Origin: Saccharofermentans sp.
GTDB lineage: Bacteria; Bacillota; Clostridia; Saccharofermentanales; Saccharofermentanaceae
Length of the DNA: 64,000 bases
Direction: 5' to 3'
NCBI GenBank assembly: GCA_016292215.1
Contig: JAEFBB010000002.1
Coordinates: 1 to 64,000, forward strand
Shown: positions 55,801 through 63,506 of the stretch, in pieces
Layout of the letters: each line of letters begins with the position of its first letter
Position numbering within the stretch: the stretch's first letter is position 1
Notes under the pieces: model-generated
The model's input: the letters and a program-made list of their open reading frames with translations, nothing else
Told to the model about the DNA's origin: nothing
The model's database searches: none
Made by a program: the position numbers and the translations under genes

Positions 55801-56002
55801 CGGTCTCGATCTTAGGCCTTATGCAAAGACAGCTGTCTTTAAATTCTATGCATTTATCGCCGGAATATTCCTGTCTCTCGCCGTCAATCCATCCGGAAGC
55901 ACGTGTCTCCGCGCTCCAGACAGAATCATTGATATTATTGCTGTTAAAGTCATCGGACCAGGCAACATGATACCCGTCCGGGAGCGAGATCTTATTAATC
56001 AT
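52886..56002 (-). CDS. GH16-like / CBM-like / LacI-type sensor / GGDEF multidomain protein
   Basis: A 1038-residue protein with no signal peptide or membrane helix, so probably cytosolic. Residues 5-258 are a GH16 beta-sandwich (WSDDFNSNNINDSVWS, GRIVARIKVP, LLVDYVRVYQ). The catalytic motif, normally ExDxxE, reads QIDMVE (Q132, D134, E137), so the nucleophile is lost. Residues about 265-420 look like a CBM4/9-type sandwich. Residues about 425-715 are a LacI/GalR-type ligand-binding fold (AIICANDSMAIGVCDSLSKRGIKVPEDVMVTGFDG, in sections) without a DNA-binding helix. After a linker, residues about 880-1038 are a GGDEF domain (FLTGLYNRRGF, YGGDEFAIAI). Predicted to couple glucan or sugar binding to c-di-GMP; this is inference. 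Confidence 0.8.
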   Translation of the reverse strand: MINKISLPDGYHVAWSDDFNSNNINDSVWSAETRASGWIDGERQEYSGDKCIEFKDSCLCIRPKIETDRSGATSYYSARISTFGRQDFKYGRIVARIKVPKTRGLLSYIRLMPDEGYDEENGEYKEFPLHGQIDMVEIEGARADEAVSRVAFGYPYTQRVGNYRRLNTDFSGDFHLFSCEWDQDEIIFACDGKEYYRTSFWFKRSGETEEPYPAPFNKPFHLVIGVAVGGNKLGAGMAVPTSFDEDSELLVDYVRVYQKERYDRQVVRPARILTLNTDDSVKNSDSNAFYVVEGDLNANVVFMEDELIITPSFISGTSGETRLLQGGFPFRKGETYEFSFDGRVDEARTIRCQFESDKDGTLIIDPYTVSLESHWQRHRMLFEIDEDCDKASVVFAIEAISKASIHIRNITLKRRPVNTNRRKLIAVCGVWNDSDNYSLFLRSLQSEEIKKNYVITSFTFNDSNTGTLQAELEVEFADLLKRMELAAIIIFSEMIKSSEVLERLVSIGHEKDIPVITFQHSLDGCINADFEYENGFRQIVEHVVDVHGAKRLDMMAGIKDNRFSDARLNVFKDVLKERGIDPSSSRIFYGDFWQARAGEVLDDALDNGYEIPDAIICANDSMAIGVCDSLSKRGIKVPEDVMVTGFDGIWQALFHAPVVTTCELDYKKIPEQILLRIKCWEEYKNKCNDTFTIPYKPLFMQSCGCRMDSQFPWSNAVEVLTEESQNSFRHMLEMGHFVSRMTSSDNLDDAAANLRNSIWMWKSQYYFVGITQEEECCHSIFHGRGNKYSNAHKFYRMKYPIPDYDLILDPDSNINVLLFRQIRSRKEIFGYVANGYDRVSLRSEQRFEEFSLFVNAAVNAVNNNRKLITKNKASELLSEQDFLTGLYNRRGFFASINKMLNSPANSGRILSLFSVDMDRLKTINDAYGHDNGDVAIQTLARALLKFVKDDGIAARYGGDEFAIAIVNDKRYEDIIKDVRNEIERTADADPAMSDRDFEVGVSLGVSERVIDRHIDIEDMILEADSKMYADKMARKRMR

Positions 56003-56036
56003 TCAGCTGATCTCCAAGGATCTACCTTGAAAAAAA

Positions 56037-56690
56037 TTACCTGTCCTCTTTGAATGCATCATCGTCGTTTTCACGGGCCATGATGTACTTGTAGCAGTCA
56101 TCAGCGCTGACTTCAAATGCCTTGAAGATATCCTTAACGGAATCATAGATAGCCTTGCATCTGATGATATCTACAGTATCGTGAGCCTGTGAGAAAAGGC
56201 CGAAAATAAGCATGTCATACATCTTATAGAAGTCGACCTTGAAAGCATCGAATTCATTGATCGCTCTGATGAACAGTTCCTTATTCTCAGGTACATAAGT
56301 ACGCATAAGGTTAAGAAGATGCATCTCCTTCTTAACGCATCCGGAAATAGCATTAACGCTGGACTTGATTCCGGGGTTTACTGTTCTTGTGTTATAACGG
56401 ACGATAGTCATGGAGAGCTCGTCGACCATGTCAACGCACTCTTCGATGTGTCTGATCATCTGGAAGATATAGATCCTCTTCTCAGGATCCTGCACACATT
56501 CATGAAGCTTGTCTGCTGCAGCGTGGAAAATGATGTCGCCGTCATTCTCCAGCTTATTGATACGCCTTGAGATCGCTACTCGGTCTTCAATCTTCTCGAG
56601 CATGCCCAACAGCTCGATAGTCTCCTCGTTAAGTACGTCAGACAATTTCGCAGCCTGATCGAATAAGTATTCGCGATCTTCAATGGTCAT
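56037..56690 (-). CDS. PhoU-like (DUF47) protein
   Basis: A 217-residue, all-helical cytosolic protein of the DUF47/PhoU-like family. It contains ISRRINKLENDGDIIFHAAADKLHE and FQMIRHIEECVDMVDELSMTI, which carry the E/D-rich metal-binding repeats. Family members usually accompany a Pit phosphate permease; no permease is next to this one. ATG 56690 is chosen because AAGGAGG lies eight bases before it; the ATG at 56714 overlaps that site. It lies 34 bases upstream of the GH16/GGDEF gene. Confidence 0.85.
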   Translation of the reverse strand: MTIEDREYLFDQAAKLSDVLNEETIELLGMLEKIEDRVAISRRINKLENDGDIIFHAAADKLHECVQDPEKRIYIFQMIRHIEECVDMVDELSMTIVRYNTRTVNPGIKSSVNAISGCVKKEMHLLNLMRTYVPENKELFIRAINEFDAFKVDFYKMYDMLIFGLFSQAHDTVDIIRCKAIYDSVKDIFKAFEVSADDCYKYIMARENDDDAFKEDR

Positions 56691-56792
56691 TGGCCTATCC
56701 TCCTTAGAAAACATTAAGTCTTATTATATAGTAACAAAGATATTTTATTCAAGCGGAAAGATAGTGTTTCCAAGGGGTTTGACAGGCAAAAG

Positions 56793-56826
56793 AAAAGAGC
56801 TGCTTCGTTAACGAAACAGCTCTTTT
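56793..56826. terminator. Bidirectional terminator after sepF
   Basis: Stem AAAAGAGCTG/CAGCTCTTTT (56793-56802, 56817-56826) with an inner TTCG/CGAA pairing. A/T tracts on both sides. It ends the sepF transcript. Confidence 0.82.
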
Positions 56827-56847
56827 AATCTTTGTTGTGATTTCTTA

Positions 56848-57327
56848 TCAGAGAGCGGAAACCTTTGTTCCAACCTGCTCGATATCCTGATTCTCTACTA
56901 CGAGGTCAACAGACTTAGGTGTGCAGACAAATGTTGTCTTAACAGGTGTAGGCTCAACTCTTCCGCCTAATGCATAAACACCGCCGCTGATGTAGTCAAC
57001 TACACGCTGGTTCTTATCTGTGTTTGTGAGGTTGCAGATAACGATGTGGCCTTCACGGATGTGATCACAAACGATCTGGCTTGTTCTGATGTCATAAGGT
57101 GTGAGCATTATGACTGTAGCGTTCTTCTGCATTACAGGTGTTGTAACAGCGGGCTCCTGAACGAAGGTGCGAGGTTCTTCTACATAAGACTCCTCAGCGA
57201 CAGGCTCTTGTTCGTAAGCCTCTTCTTCATAGTAGCCTTCTTCCTCACCGTAATAGTTCTCTTCTACGTCATCTTCTACAGGTGTGAACATGCTTCCGAA
57301 GAAATTCTTAACGTTAAAAGTGCCCAT
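56848..57327 (-). CDS. sepF: Cell division protein SepF
   Basis: Membrane-linked FtsZ partner for septum formation. The 159 residues have a short N-terminal amphipathic start (MGTFNVKNFFGSMF), a long Glu/Tyr-rich linker (residues 17-55) and the C-terminal SepF core (ATVIMLTPYDIRTSQIVCDHIREGHIVICNLTN, in parts; RVVDYISGGVYALGG). ATG 57327 follows AAGGAGGAAAAA. Downstream of the YggS-type gene, the conserved ylmE-ylmF order. Confidence 0.93.
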   Translation of the reverse strand: MGTFNVKNFFGSMFTPVEDDVEENYYGEEEGYYEEEAYEQEPVAEESYVEEPRTFVQEPAVTTPVMQKNATVIMLTPYDIRTSQIVCDHIREGHIVICNLTNTDKNQRVVDYISGGVYALGGRVEPTPVKTTFVCTPKSVDLVVENQDIEQVGTKVSAL

Positions 57328-57384
57328 TTATTTTTCCTCCTTAAATATTCGCCCGACCAAGGACATTCGTATAAGATACTTCGG

Positions 57385-57413
57385 ATATTAACGAACTTTG
57401 ATTTTCGCTTCAA
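57385..57413 (-). promoter_or_regulatory. Candidate sepF promoter
   Basis: Minus-strand TTGAAG (-35, 57408-57413) and TAATAT (-10, 57385-57390) with a 17-base spacer, 57 bases before the ATG. This suggests sepF can be transcribed apart from the upstream genes. Confidence 0.5.
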
Positions 57414-57504
57414 TATAATTGGTCAATATGACACAAGAAGGTAACTTAAAACGGGGTTATATTACAAAATGTAACAAAAATCAGTAATTTTTTACTGAAC
57501 AATG

Positions 57505-58242
57505 TTACAAAGGCTTATATTGCGAGCGGTCGCCGAATATGGCGGTACCGATCCTGATATGCGTTGAGCCTTCGTAAATAGCGCTCTTATAATCCTGGCT
57601 CATACCCATCGACAAGACGTTCCATGAGTCAAGTCCGGTATAGCTCTTAAGGTCTTCGAATATTACTCTTGTCTTCGCGAAAACTTCCCTCGCCTCACCC
57701 TCGTAAGTCTCAATGGGAGCCATAGTCATAAGGCCGCACACGGTAATATTCGGAAGTGCCATGATCTTATCTATTGCAGGTTTTAATTCATGCGGAGCAA
57801 AGCCGTGCTTGCTCTCTTCACCGGAAACATTGGCCTGCAGCAAAATGTTCGTAGTAACATTGTTACTTTCCGACCTCTTGGATATCTCCTCGGCAAGTTC
57901 CACGCTGTTGACCGAATGGATAAGGCTCGTCTTACCGATAATATATTTCACCTTATTCTTCTGAAGCGTTCCGATAAGATGCCAGTTGACATCGATGCCG
58001 AGAGAAGAGAATCTCTCGACCTTAGGCACAAGTTCCTGCACGCGGTTTTCGCCGAGATCTTTAAGACCGCTCACAGCAGCAGCTTCGGCATACTCCACCG
58101 GGAATACCTTCGTGACACCTATGAGTGTCACGCTTCCCTTCTCCCTGCCCGAAGCGGCTGTAGCTTCGTCTATTGATGCTAAAACGGATTGTATATTATC
58201 TGAGATCCTGTTCTTAAGATCTTCTCTGTAATCAAATTCCAT
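57505..58242 (-). CDS. YggS/YlmE-type PLP homeostasis protein
   Basis: A 245-residue PLP-binding protein that balances vitamin B6 and amino acids. The barrel shows VTLIGVTKVFPVEYAEAA (with the PLP lysine), LGENRVQELVPK, NWHLIGTLQKNKVKYI, HSVNSVELAEEI, and the C-terminal LSMGMSQDYKSAIYEGSTHIRIGTAIFG in parts. It is two bases downstream of the HlyD-like gene, and sepF follows. Assignment firm, physiological partners not known. Confidence 0.93.
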   Translation of the reverse strand: MEFDYREDLKNRISDNIQSVLASIDEATAASGREKGSVTLIGVTKVFPVEYAEAAAVSGLKDLGENRVQELVPKVERFSSLGIDVNWHLIGTLQKNKVKYIIGKTSLIHSVNSVELAEEISKRSESNNVTTNILLQANVSGEESKHGFAPHELKPAIDKIMALPNITVCGLMTMAPIETYEGEAREVFAKTRVIFEDLKSYTGLDSWNVLSMGMSQDYKSAIYEGSTHIRIGTAIFGDRSQYKPL

Positions 58243-58243
58243 A

Positions 58244-60331
58244 TCAGTCGACCTTATCTCCCGGCTTTACAGTCTTAGGGTTAGTAATGATAACCGTATC
58301 AAGGTTAGGAACAACAGATCTGCCGACCTGGTCAATGATCGCGAACTCTCTGTCGTTATCCAGAACGATTACTCTTATCTCTTCTACAAAGCCCTGGTTG
58401 TTCTGATATACGGAAGCCATTCCGGAATAATCGGATACGGTGATCTTATCGCAGTTCATTCCGAGAGCTGTCGAGACATTTACAAAGGAAGCCTTGTAAC
58501 CGTTTGTATAAACTCTGTCGAGCTTCTTAAGAGCGGAGAAGTCATTAGCCGTAGAGAACGCAACGACTGTACCGATACCGTCAACGATCTCGGCATGAAC
58601 GACCGTACAGCTCACTACAGCCGTGCCGGCCGGCGGCTCGTCACTATTACTGTCATCGCCTTCACCTGCAGGTGCTGCGACAGGAACGATATTGATGTTG
58701 AATACCGCGCCTTCAGTGAAAGATTCCAAGTTAATAACTGTATCCGGTCCGAAGAAAACGCAGAAGCAAGGATTGCCCTTAGGAGCATAATCGGCATTTA
58801 CAAGGCTCGATACGGATACTCTCATACCGTCAGTCTCCGTAATAACGATCTCGATATCCACCGTTCTTAAGTCGAGAAGATCCTCTACATATCTGGAAGT
58901 CTCGAAAGTAATGAGCATGCCCGAATTGTCTTTTTCGCAGCGTACTACCTTGCAGTTATCGATGGAGATACCTTCCGTACGGACATTGATGTCATGGAGC
59001 GTTCCCAAAGCGAAGTCGGAAGCGGCAGCATCGTTGGAAGAAAGATATACCGTAAGGTACTGGCTCTCGTTCTGCGCGATCCTGCAGACAGCGCTGTCGG
59101 CTTCAACACTCAGGTCTGAAGAGATAGCTCCTACAGAACTGTTTATATATGACTTGATCTCAGATGCAGGTATCTGAAGGAAGTTCTGGTAATTCAGGAG
59201 TTCTTCTTTTCCGTCAAGTCTGAAAGATACGATTCCGGGACGGTGTGCGTTGATCCTCGATGCATACTTCTCCAACTGTGCCTCATAGACCTTCTCGTCT
59301 GATCTGAGCACGGTGATCCTCTCGTCATCGAAGTCGATACGGCTCATCTCATCTTCACGTTCGTCGAGGATAACGTTGACCGATGAACCGTAGGAAGACA
59401 TATTGTTGAGATTGCCGCTCATGGCGTCAAATCTGACCGAATCAAGAATAACCGACAGATTCTTGTTGTAGTTCCTGTAAATGACGTCAGCTTCAGCTAC
59501 GTTACCTGCAAGGATAAGCTCCTGCTGCACGTCTGATATCTGTGACTGGACATTTCGCAAGTCTGTTACCGTGGTCTTCATCTCTTCAGGAACGACAATT
59601 GCAAGCTCCTGACCCTTGGCAACTCTCGAGCCTTCCGTGATCTGCGTAACGAGTTCGCCCCCTGATGAAGCAACGATAATATCCTCATCTCTTACGATGA
59701 GAGCCTTTGCACCGATCGTATGCTCTACGGCGCCCGTAGTTACGAAAGAGAAGTTAGGCTTCTCTGCAATATAGTCGTATAAGTGATGCACGATGAACGC
59801 GAGCACGAGGAGTGCTGCAGCAACTGCTATTGCGCCCAGAACACCATTTCTGATAGCGCGGCTCTCGGCACTCTTCTGGGAGGGATTCTTATGCTTGAAT
59901 TCGCTCTTCTCGATCTTGGCCTGCTCTTTAAGCTTAGCTTCTTCCTTGCGCTTTGCCTGCGCCATGATCTTCTTCTGCTCTTTTGCAGTAGCGATCTCTT
60001 TTGCAGACATCTTTCTTCTGGGAGCTTTATTCGCAGAAGACTTAACGGCAGTTTCTTTAGCGGCATCTTCCTTGCCCGGGATGATGCTCTTTTGCGCGGG
60101 CTTTACAGGTCCCTTGCCTGCGGTATTTACGGGTTTATTGCCGGAAGGCTTAACGATCTTCCTGCCTGAAGGTGCATGAGCGCCTGCCACTGGTTTTCCG
60201 GCAGGTTTTGCTGCCGGTTTTGCTGCGGGCTTGCTCTGGGCCTTCTTAACGGGACCTGCGGGTTGTCCTGCAGGCTTTTTGCCGGCACCGCTGTCCTGCG
60301 GATTGTTATACCACTGTTTACCGTCTGCCAT
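58244..60331 (-). CDS. HlyD-like envelope protein in the division cluster
   Basis: A 695-residue protein. Residues 1-105 are Lys/Pro/Ala/Gly repeats (KPAAKPAAKPAGKPV style) and residues 108-150 a basic coiled coil, followed by one membrane helix (GAIAVAAALLVLAFIVHHLY, about residue 180). The extracellular part starts with a HlyD barrel-like segment (GGELVTQITEGSRVAKGQELAIVVPEE), then a coiled coil and beta-rich domain. ATG 60331 is used, nine bases after GGGGG. The position before yggS-sepF recurs in Clostridia and hints at a role in division or envelope assembly. No transporter gene is linked. Confidence 0.75.
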   Translation of the reverse strand: MADGKQWYNNPQDSGAGKKPAGQPAGPVKKAQSKPAAKPAAKPAGKPVAGAHAPSGRKIVKPSGNKPVNTAGKGPVKPAQKSIIPGKEDAAKETAVKSSANKAPRRKMSAKEIATAKEQKKIMAQAKRKEEAKLKEQAKIEKSEFKHKNPSQKSAESRAIRNGVLGAIAVAAALLVLAFIVHHLYDYIAEKPNFSFVTTGAVEHTIGAKALIVRDEDIIVASSGGELVTQITEGSRVAKGQELAIVVPEEMKTTVTDLRNVQSQISDVQQELILAGNVAEADVIYRNYNKNLSVILDSVRFDAMSGNLNNMSSYGSSVNVILDEREDEMSRIDFDDERITVLRSDEKVYEAQLEKYASRINAHRPGIVSFRLDGKEELLNYQNFLQIPASEIKSYINSSVGAISSDLSVEADSAVCRIAQNESQYLTVYLSSNDAAASDFALGTLHDINVRTEGISIDNCKVVRCEKDNSGMLITFETSRYVEDLLDLRTVDIEIVITETDGMRVSVSSLVNADYAPKGNPCFCVFFGPDTVINLESFTEGAVFNINIVPVAAPAGEGDDSNSDEPPAGTAVVSCTVVHAEIVDGIGTVVAFSTANDFSALKKLDRVYTNGYKASFVNVSTALGMNCDKITVSDYSGMASVYQNNQGFVEEIRVIVLDNDREFAIIDQVGRSVVPNLDTVIITNPKTVKPGDKVD

Positions 60332-60336
60332 TTGCA

Positions 60337-61599
60337 TTAACCCCCGACAGCAAGCATGCAGGCGAGCTTAGCCTGCTCTTTTGCAAGGCTTCCCTGCATA
60401 TATGCTATGTAAGGCGGCTTGATGGGACCGTCACAAGAGAGCTCGGTCGTAGCGCCCTGGACAAAGGCGCCTGCCGCCATAATTACCTGATCATCATAAC
60501 CCGGCATATCCCACGGCACGGGTGTTACAAAAGAATCCACGGGCGAGCATGACTGGATGGCAGCGCAGAACTTGCTCATCTTGTCGGGATCGCCGAATTC
60601 TATAGTCTGGACGATATCTCCTCTTGCTTCTGTCGAAGCAGGGCTCGTCTTATATCCTTCTGCGCCTAATATCTCAGCTGCGAAAACAGCGCCTTTAAGG
60701 CACTCACCGACGCATGCGGGAGCAGTAAACAGGCCTCTGGCTATCATGGGATTCGCGCCCAATGTAGGGCCTACCTCGCTGCCTAAGCCCGGCGTAGTAA
60801 GATGTCTTGCGGCATTCTCCACAAGGTCTGCCCTGCCGGCGATATAACCGCCCGTTCTGGCGATTCCGCCGCCCGGATTCTTGATAAGAGATCCGGCAAT
60901 GACATCAGCACCGACTTCGGTCGGTTCTTTCTTCTCGGTAAATTCACCGTAACAGTTATCGACTGCAACGATGATGTCTTCTCTTATGGAATGGGCAAGA
61001 TCAGCGATCTTCTCAATGTCATCGCAAAGGAGCGCTCTTCTGCCAGTATAACCTCTGGATTTCTGGATAAATACCATCTTCGTCTCAGGCTTGATCGCTG
61101 CCCTGATGGCTTCAAGATCAGGAGACCCGTCCTCTTTGAGGCCGACTTCCTCGTAGCCAATGCCATATGACATAAGCGACATGGCATTATCCCCTGATGA
61201 AAGACCGATCGTAGCCATAAGCGTATCGTAAGGCCTGCCTGTAACAGAGAGCATGATATCGCCCGGTCTCAATGCTCCGTAGAGCATAGCGGAAATTGCC
61301 TGCGAGCCCGTGCTGATCTGCCATCTTACATAAGCCTTTTCAGCCCCGAACACCTTAGCGAAAATATTCTCTATCTTTTCTCTTCCGACGTCATCATAGC
61401 CGTAGCCTGAAGTCGAACCCATATGTGTATCGGAGAATTTCTCGCTTCTGAAAGCATCGAGCACCTTAAGCTCGTTATATGTAACGATATCGTCTATACG
61501 GGCATACACATCAGCAAGCGCCTCTTCAGCCCTTACTGCTGCCTCAAGCGCTTTGTCACTTACACCGTATTTCCTGTAATTTTCGATAGTGGCCTTCAT
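60337..61599 (-). CDS. Methionine gamma-lyase/aluminium-resistance family PLP enzyme
   Basis: A 420-residue PLP enzyme of the YnbB group, often named aluminium resistance protein. Features: DTHMGSTSGYGYDDVGREKIENIFAKVFG (in pieces), RWQISTGSQAIS, IVAVDNCYGEFTEK, the PLP lysine region GSLIKNPGGGIARTGGYIAG, and TPGLGSEVGPTLG. The family resembles cystathionine/methionine lyases, but its natural substrate is not settled. It is followed by the HlyD-like gene with overlapping stop and start. Confidence 0.88.
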   Translation of the reverse strand: MKATIENYRKYGVSDKALEAAVRAEEALADVYARIDDIVTYNELKVLDAFRSEKFSDTHMGSTSGYGYDDVGREKIENIFAKVFGAEKAYVRWQISTGSQAISAMLYGALRPGDIMLSVTGRPYDTLMATIGLSSGDNAMSLMSYGIGYEEVGLKEDGSPDLEAIRAAIKPETKMVFIQKSRGYTGRRALLCDDIEKIADLAHSIREDIIVAVDNCYGEFTEKKEPTEVGADVIAGSLIKNPGGGIARTGGYIAGRADLVENAARHLTTPGLGSEVGPTLGANPMIARGLFTAPACVGECLKGAVFAAEILGAEGYKTSPASTEARGDIVQTIEFGDPDKMSKFCAAIQSCSPVDSFVTPVPWDMPGYDDQVIMAAGAFVQGATTELSCDGPIKPPYIAYMQGSLAKEQAKLACMLAVGG

Positions 61600-61652
61600 A
61601 ACTCTTGATTATACCAATAAAATAAAAAAAGAATTATGTCAGTTTGAATGAA

Positions 61653-61675
61653 AACTGAGAGCGAAGTGCTCAGTT
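61653..61675 (-). terminator. Hairpin overlapping the end of the lipid kinase gene
   Basis: Arms AACTGAGAGC (61653-61662) and GTGCTCAGTT (61666-61675), including the kinase stop codon. A short T-run follows on the minus strand. Moderate terminator. Confidence 0.55.
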
Positions 61676-62638
61676 CTTATAGAAAGCCAGCTTCAAAGAT
61701 CCCGGCACGCAGTCGAATTCGACCTTGTAACCTGAGAAATCCTCGCCGTCGTAATTGCCGTTCAGAGCTCTGGAGCCTGTGGCTTCCACCGTAACAGCTC
61801 TTGTTACGAATGTATCCATCTCTTTGTAGCCTTCGTGATTGCCGGCTTTGTATTTCGTAAGGAGATAAAGCGCTCTCGGAAGATGTACGGCGTCAATGGC
61901 ACAGCAGTTGATAAGCCCGTCATCTATTTTCGCTGTGGGCGCGGGGCAGAAGCCGTCGCCGTAATATGATGCATTGCAGACTGCAATGAGCGTAAAACGG
62001 GATTTCTCCGACTCATTCGGCTTGCCGTCAGCGCGAAGCGCCCTGTACTTAAAATCGAAATTCCTGTTGCCGAAGATGCAGCCCAAAGCGGATGTAAGGT
62101 ATGCGGTACTTCTGACAAGTCCTGAATTAGGATGCGCGAGCACCTTTCCCTTAGCCCTTAGCTGTACTTCCGTATCAAGACCGATTGATGCAACGTTAAG
62201 GCACCACGCCGAGCTCGCGTCGATCCTGGCTCCTGCGCGGTCATAGGAAGTGACCTTGATAAGGTCGATATCCTTCATTTGGTAACTGTCGCTGAATATC
62301 TCACGGACACAGACCTCACAGTTGCTCCTGTGGTTTTCGTCCATTATGGATCTTGTAAAATCATTGCCTGTTCCGAGAGGAATGATTGCCAAAGGCGTTT
62401 GGGATTCCGCCAGGGCATTTCCCACTTCATGGATGGTACCGTCACCACCGCATGCGATAACGAGAAGGTCCTCTTCATCTATGGCTTTTGCAGCCACTTC
62501 ACCTGCATGACCGGCAAACTCCGTATAGACCACGCGGGACTCACCCGGGTGTTCTTCGGCGCATTTTGAATAAGCTTCTTTGAATCTTGCGAGGACTTTA
62601 GGCTCGGCTCTGCTGTTTACGATAAATAGTTTCTTCAT
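61670..62638 (-). CDS. Diacylglycerol kinase-family lipid kinase
   Basis: A 322-residue cytosolic kinase phosphorylating diacylglycerol or a related lipid. Motifs: ACGGDGTIHEVGNAL (nucleotide-binding GGDGT), AIIPLGTGNDFTRSI, and DDGLINCCAIDA late in the sequence. ATG 62638 is preferred to an upstream TTG at 62641. It follows an acyl carrier protein gene by 20 bases, which places it in a lipid-related unit led by a MarR regulator. Confidence 0.9.
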   Translation of the reverse strand: MKKLFIVNSRAEPKVLARFKEAYSKCAEEHPGESRVVYTEFAGHAGEVAAKAIDEEDLLVIACGGDGTIHEVGNALAESQTPLAIIPLGTGNDFTRSIMDENHRSNCEVCVREIFSDSYQMKDIDLIKVTSYDRAGARIDASSAWCLNVASIGLDTEVQLRAKGKVLAHPNSGLVRSTAYLTSALGCIFGNRNFDFKYRALRADGKPNESEKSRFTLIAVCNASYYGDGFCPAPTAKIDDGLINCCAIDAVHLPRALYLLTKYKAGNHEGYKEMDTFVTRAVTVEATGSRALNGNYDGEDFSGYKVEFDCVPGSLKLAFYKN

Positions 62639-62658
62639 CAAGTACCGTCAAACAGCGA

Positions 62659-62916
62659 TTATTTCTTGAGCTTCATTATTACGTCCACAATGTCGCTTAC
62701 GGTCTTTACCTGATCGAGGACCTCATCCGGAAGACGGATATTGTATCTCTCCTCGACATCGATTACGAACTCATAAAGCTGAAGTGAATCGAAAGGAAGA
62801 TCGGAATTGAAGTTAAGATCTGCAGTGATCTCCTCGGGAGATATCTCCAGCGTCTCAGCCATGATCCTAATAACGTCTGCGAAAACCTGTTCTCTGTCGG
62901 TGTTATAATCGCCCAT
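62659..62916 (-). CDS. Acyl carrier protein
   Basis: An 85-residue carrier of acyl chains on a phosphopantetheine arm. The attachment motif is LPFDSLQ (S44), with the usual DSL context and helices around it (YEFVIDVEERYNIRLPDE). ATG 62916 follows AAGGAG and lies one base after the stop of the MarR gene. It may be dedicated to the neighbouring lipid genes or serve fatty acid synthesis generally; no fab genes are in the window. Confidence 0.9.
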   Translation of the reverse strand: MGDYNTDREQVFADVIRIMAETLEISPEEITADLNFNSDLPFDSLQLYEFVIDVEERYNIRLPDEVLDQVKTVSDIVDVIMKLKK

Positions 62917-62917
62917 G

Positions 62918-63433
62918 TTATTTAGTCTCCTTTGTGGTATCCTTCGCAACTTGCCTTGCGGTAGCTCTTACGTTCTCACTGCTGTCATAACGTCTTAACT
63001 GCTGGGCGAGATACTCGTCCACTTCGGCTACAAGATCGAGCAGATGCTTTCTGTCTTTCTCGTCATAGCCTGCAAGAATATGCTTTGCCAAAACTCTGTG
63101 GAACTTATTATTCATACGGCATGCGAGCTTGCCGTTGTGCGTAAGGCTGATCCTTACGATGCGCTTGTCGCGCTTATCACGTTCTCTGTGAACATAACCC
63201 TTCTTAACAAGACGGTCGATGGCGACTGTCAGGGTACCTGTAGTAATGCCCAGATCCTCTGCAGTATTAGTCATAGTGCGGGCATCATAAGGTCCGATAG
63301 CTGTAAGGGTATGCATCTCAGCAATAGACAGGTCATTAAAGTAGCCTGCCTGAAGAGACTTCTCTTCTGTTAAAACGACATTTTCAAAGATCCTTACGAG
63401 GGCCTCTGACATCTGTTCTTCTTCGCTCTGCAA
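62918..63433 (-). CDS. MarR-family regulator (FabT-like context)
   Basis: A 171-residue winged-helix repressor. Visible: SIAEMHTLTAIG, NTAEDLGITTGTLTVAIDRLVKKGYVHRERDKRDKRIVRISLT (in parts), typical of MarR. The TTG at 63433 is taken as start because GGGAGAG lies six bases upstream; ATG 63412 is an alternative. The link to an acyl carrier protein resembles FabT, the fatty-acid synthesis repressor of other Firmicutes, but no FabT operator could be confirmed. Confidence 0.82.
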   Translation of the reverse strand: MQSEEEQMSEALVRIFENVVLTEEKSLQAGYFNDLSIAEMHTLTAIGPYDARTMTNTAEDLGITTGTLTVAIDRLVKKGYVHRERDKRDKRIVRISLTHNGKLACRMNNKFHRVLAKHILAGYDEKDRKHLLDLVAEVDEYLAQQLRRYDSSENVRATARQVAKDTTKETK

Positions 63434-63506
63434 AATGAACTCTCCCGTATGAATTGATCTTTAGGTTAAGTATATCAAAAAAACTTTCAACTTAGAACAG
63501 ACAGTA

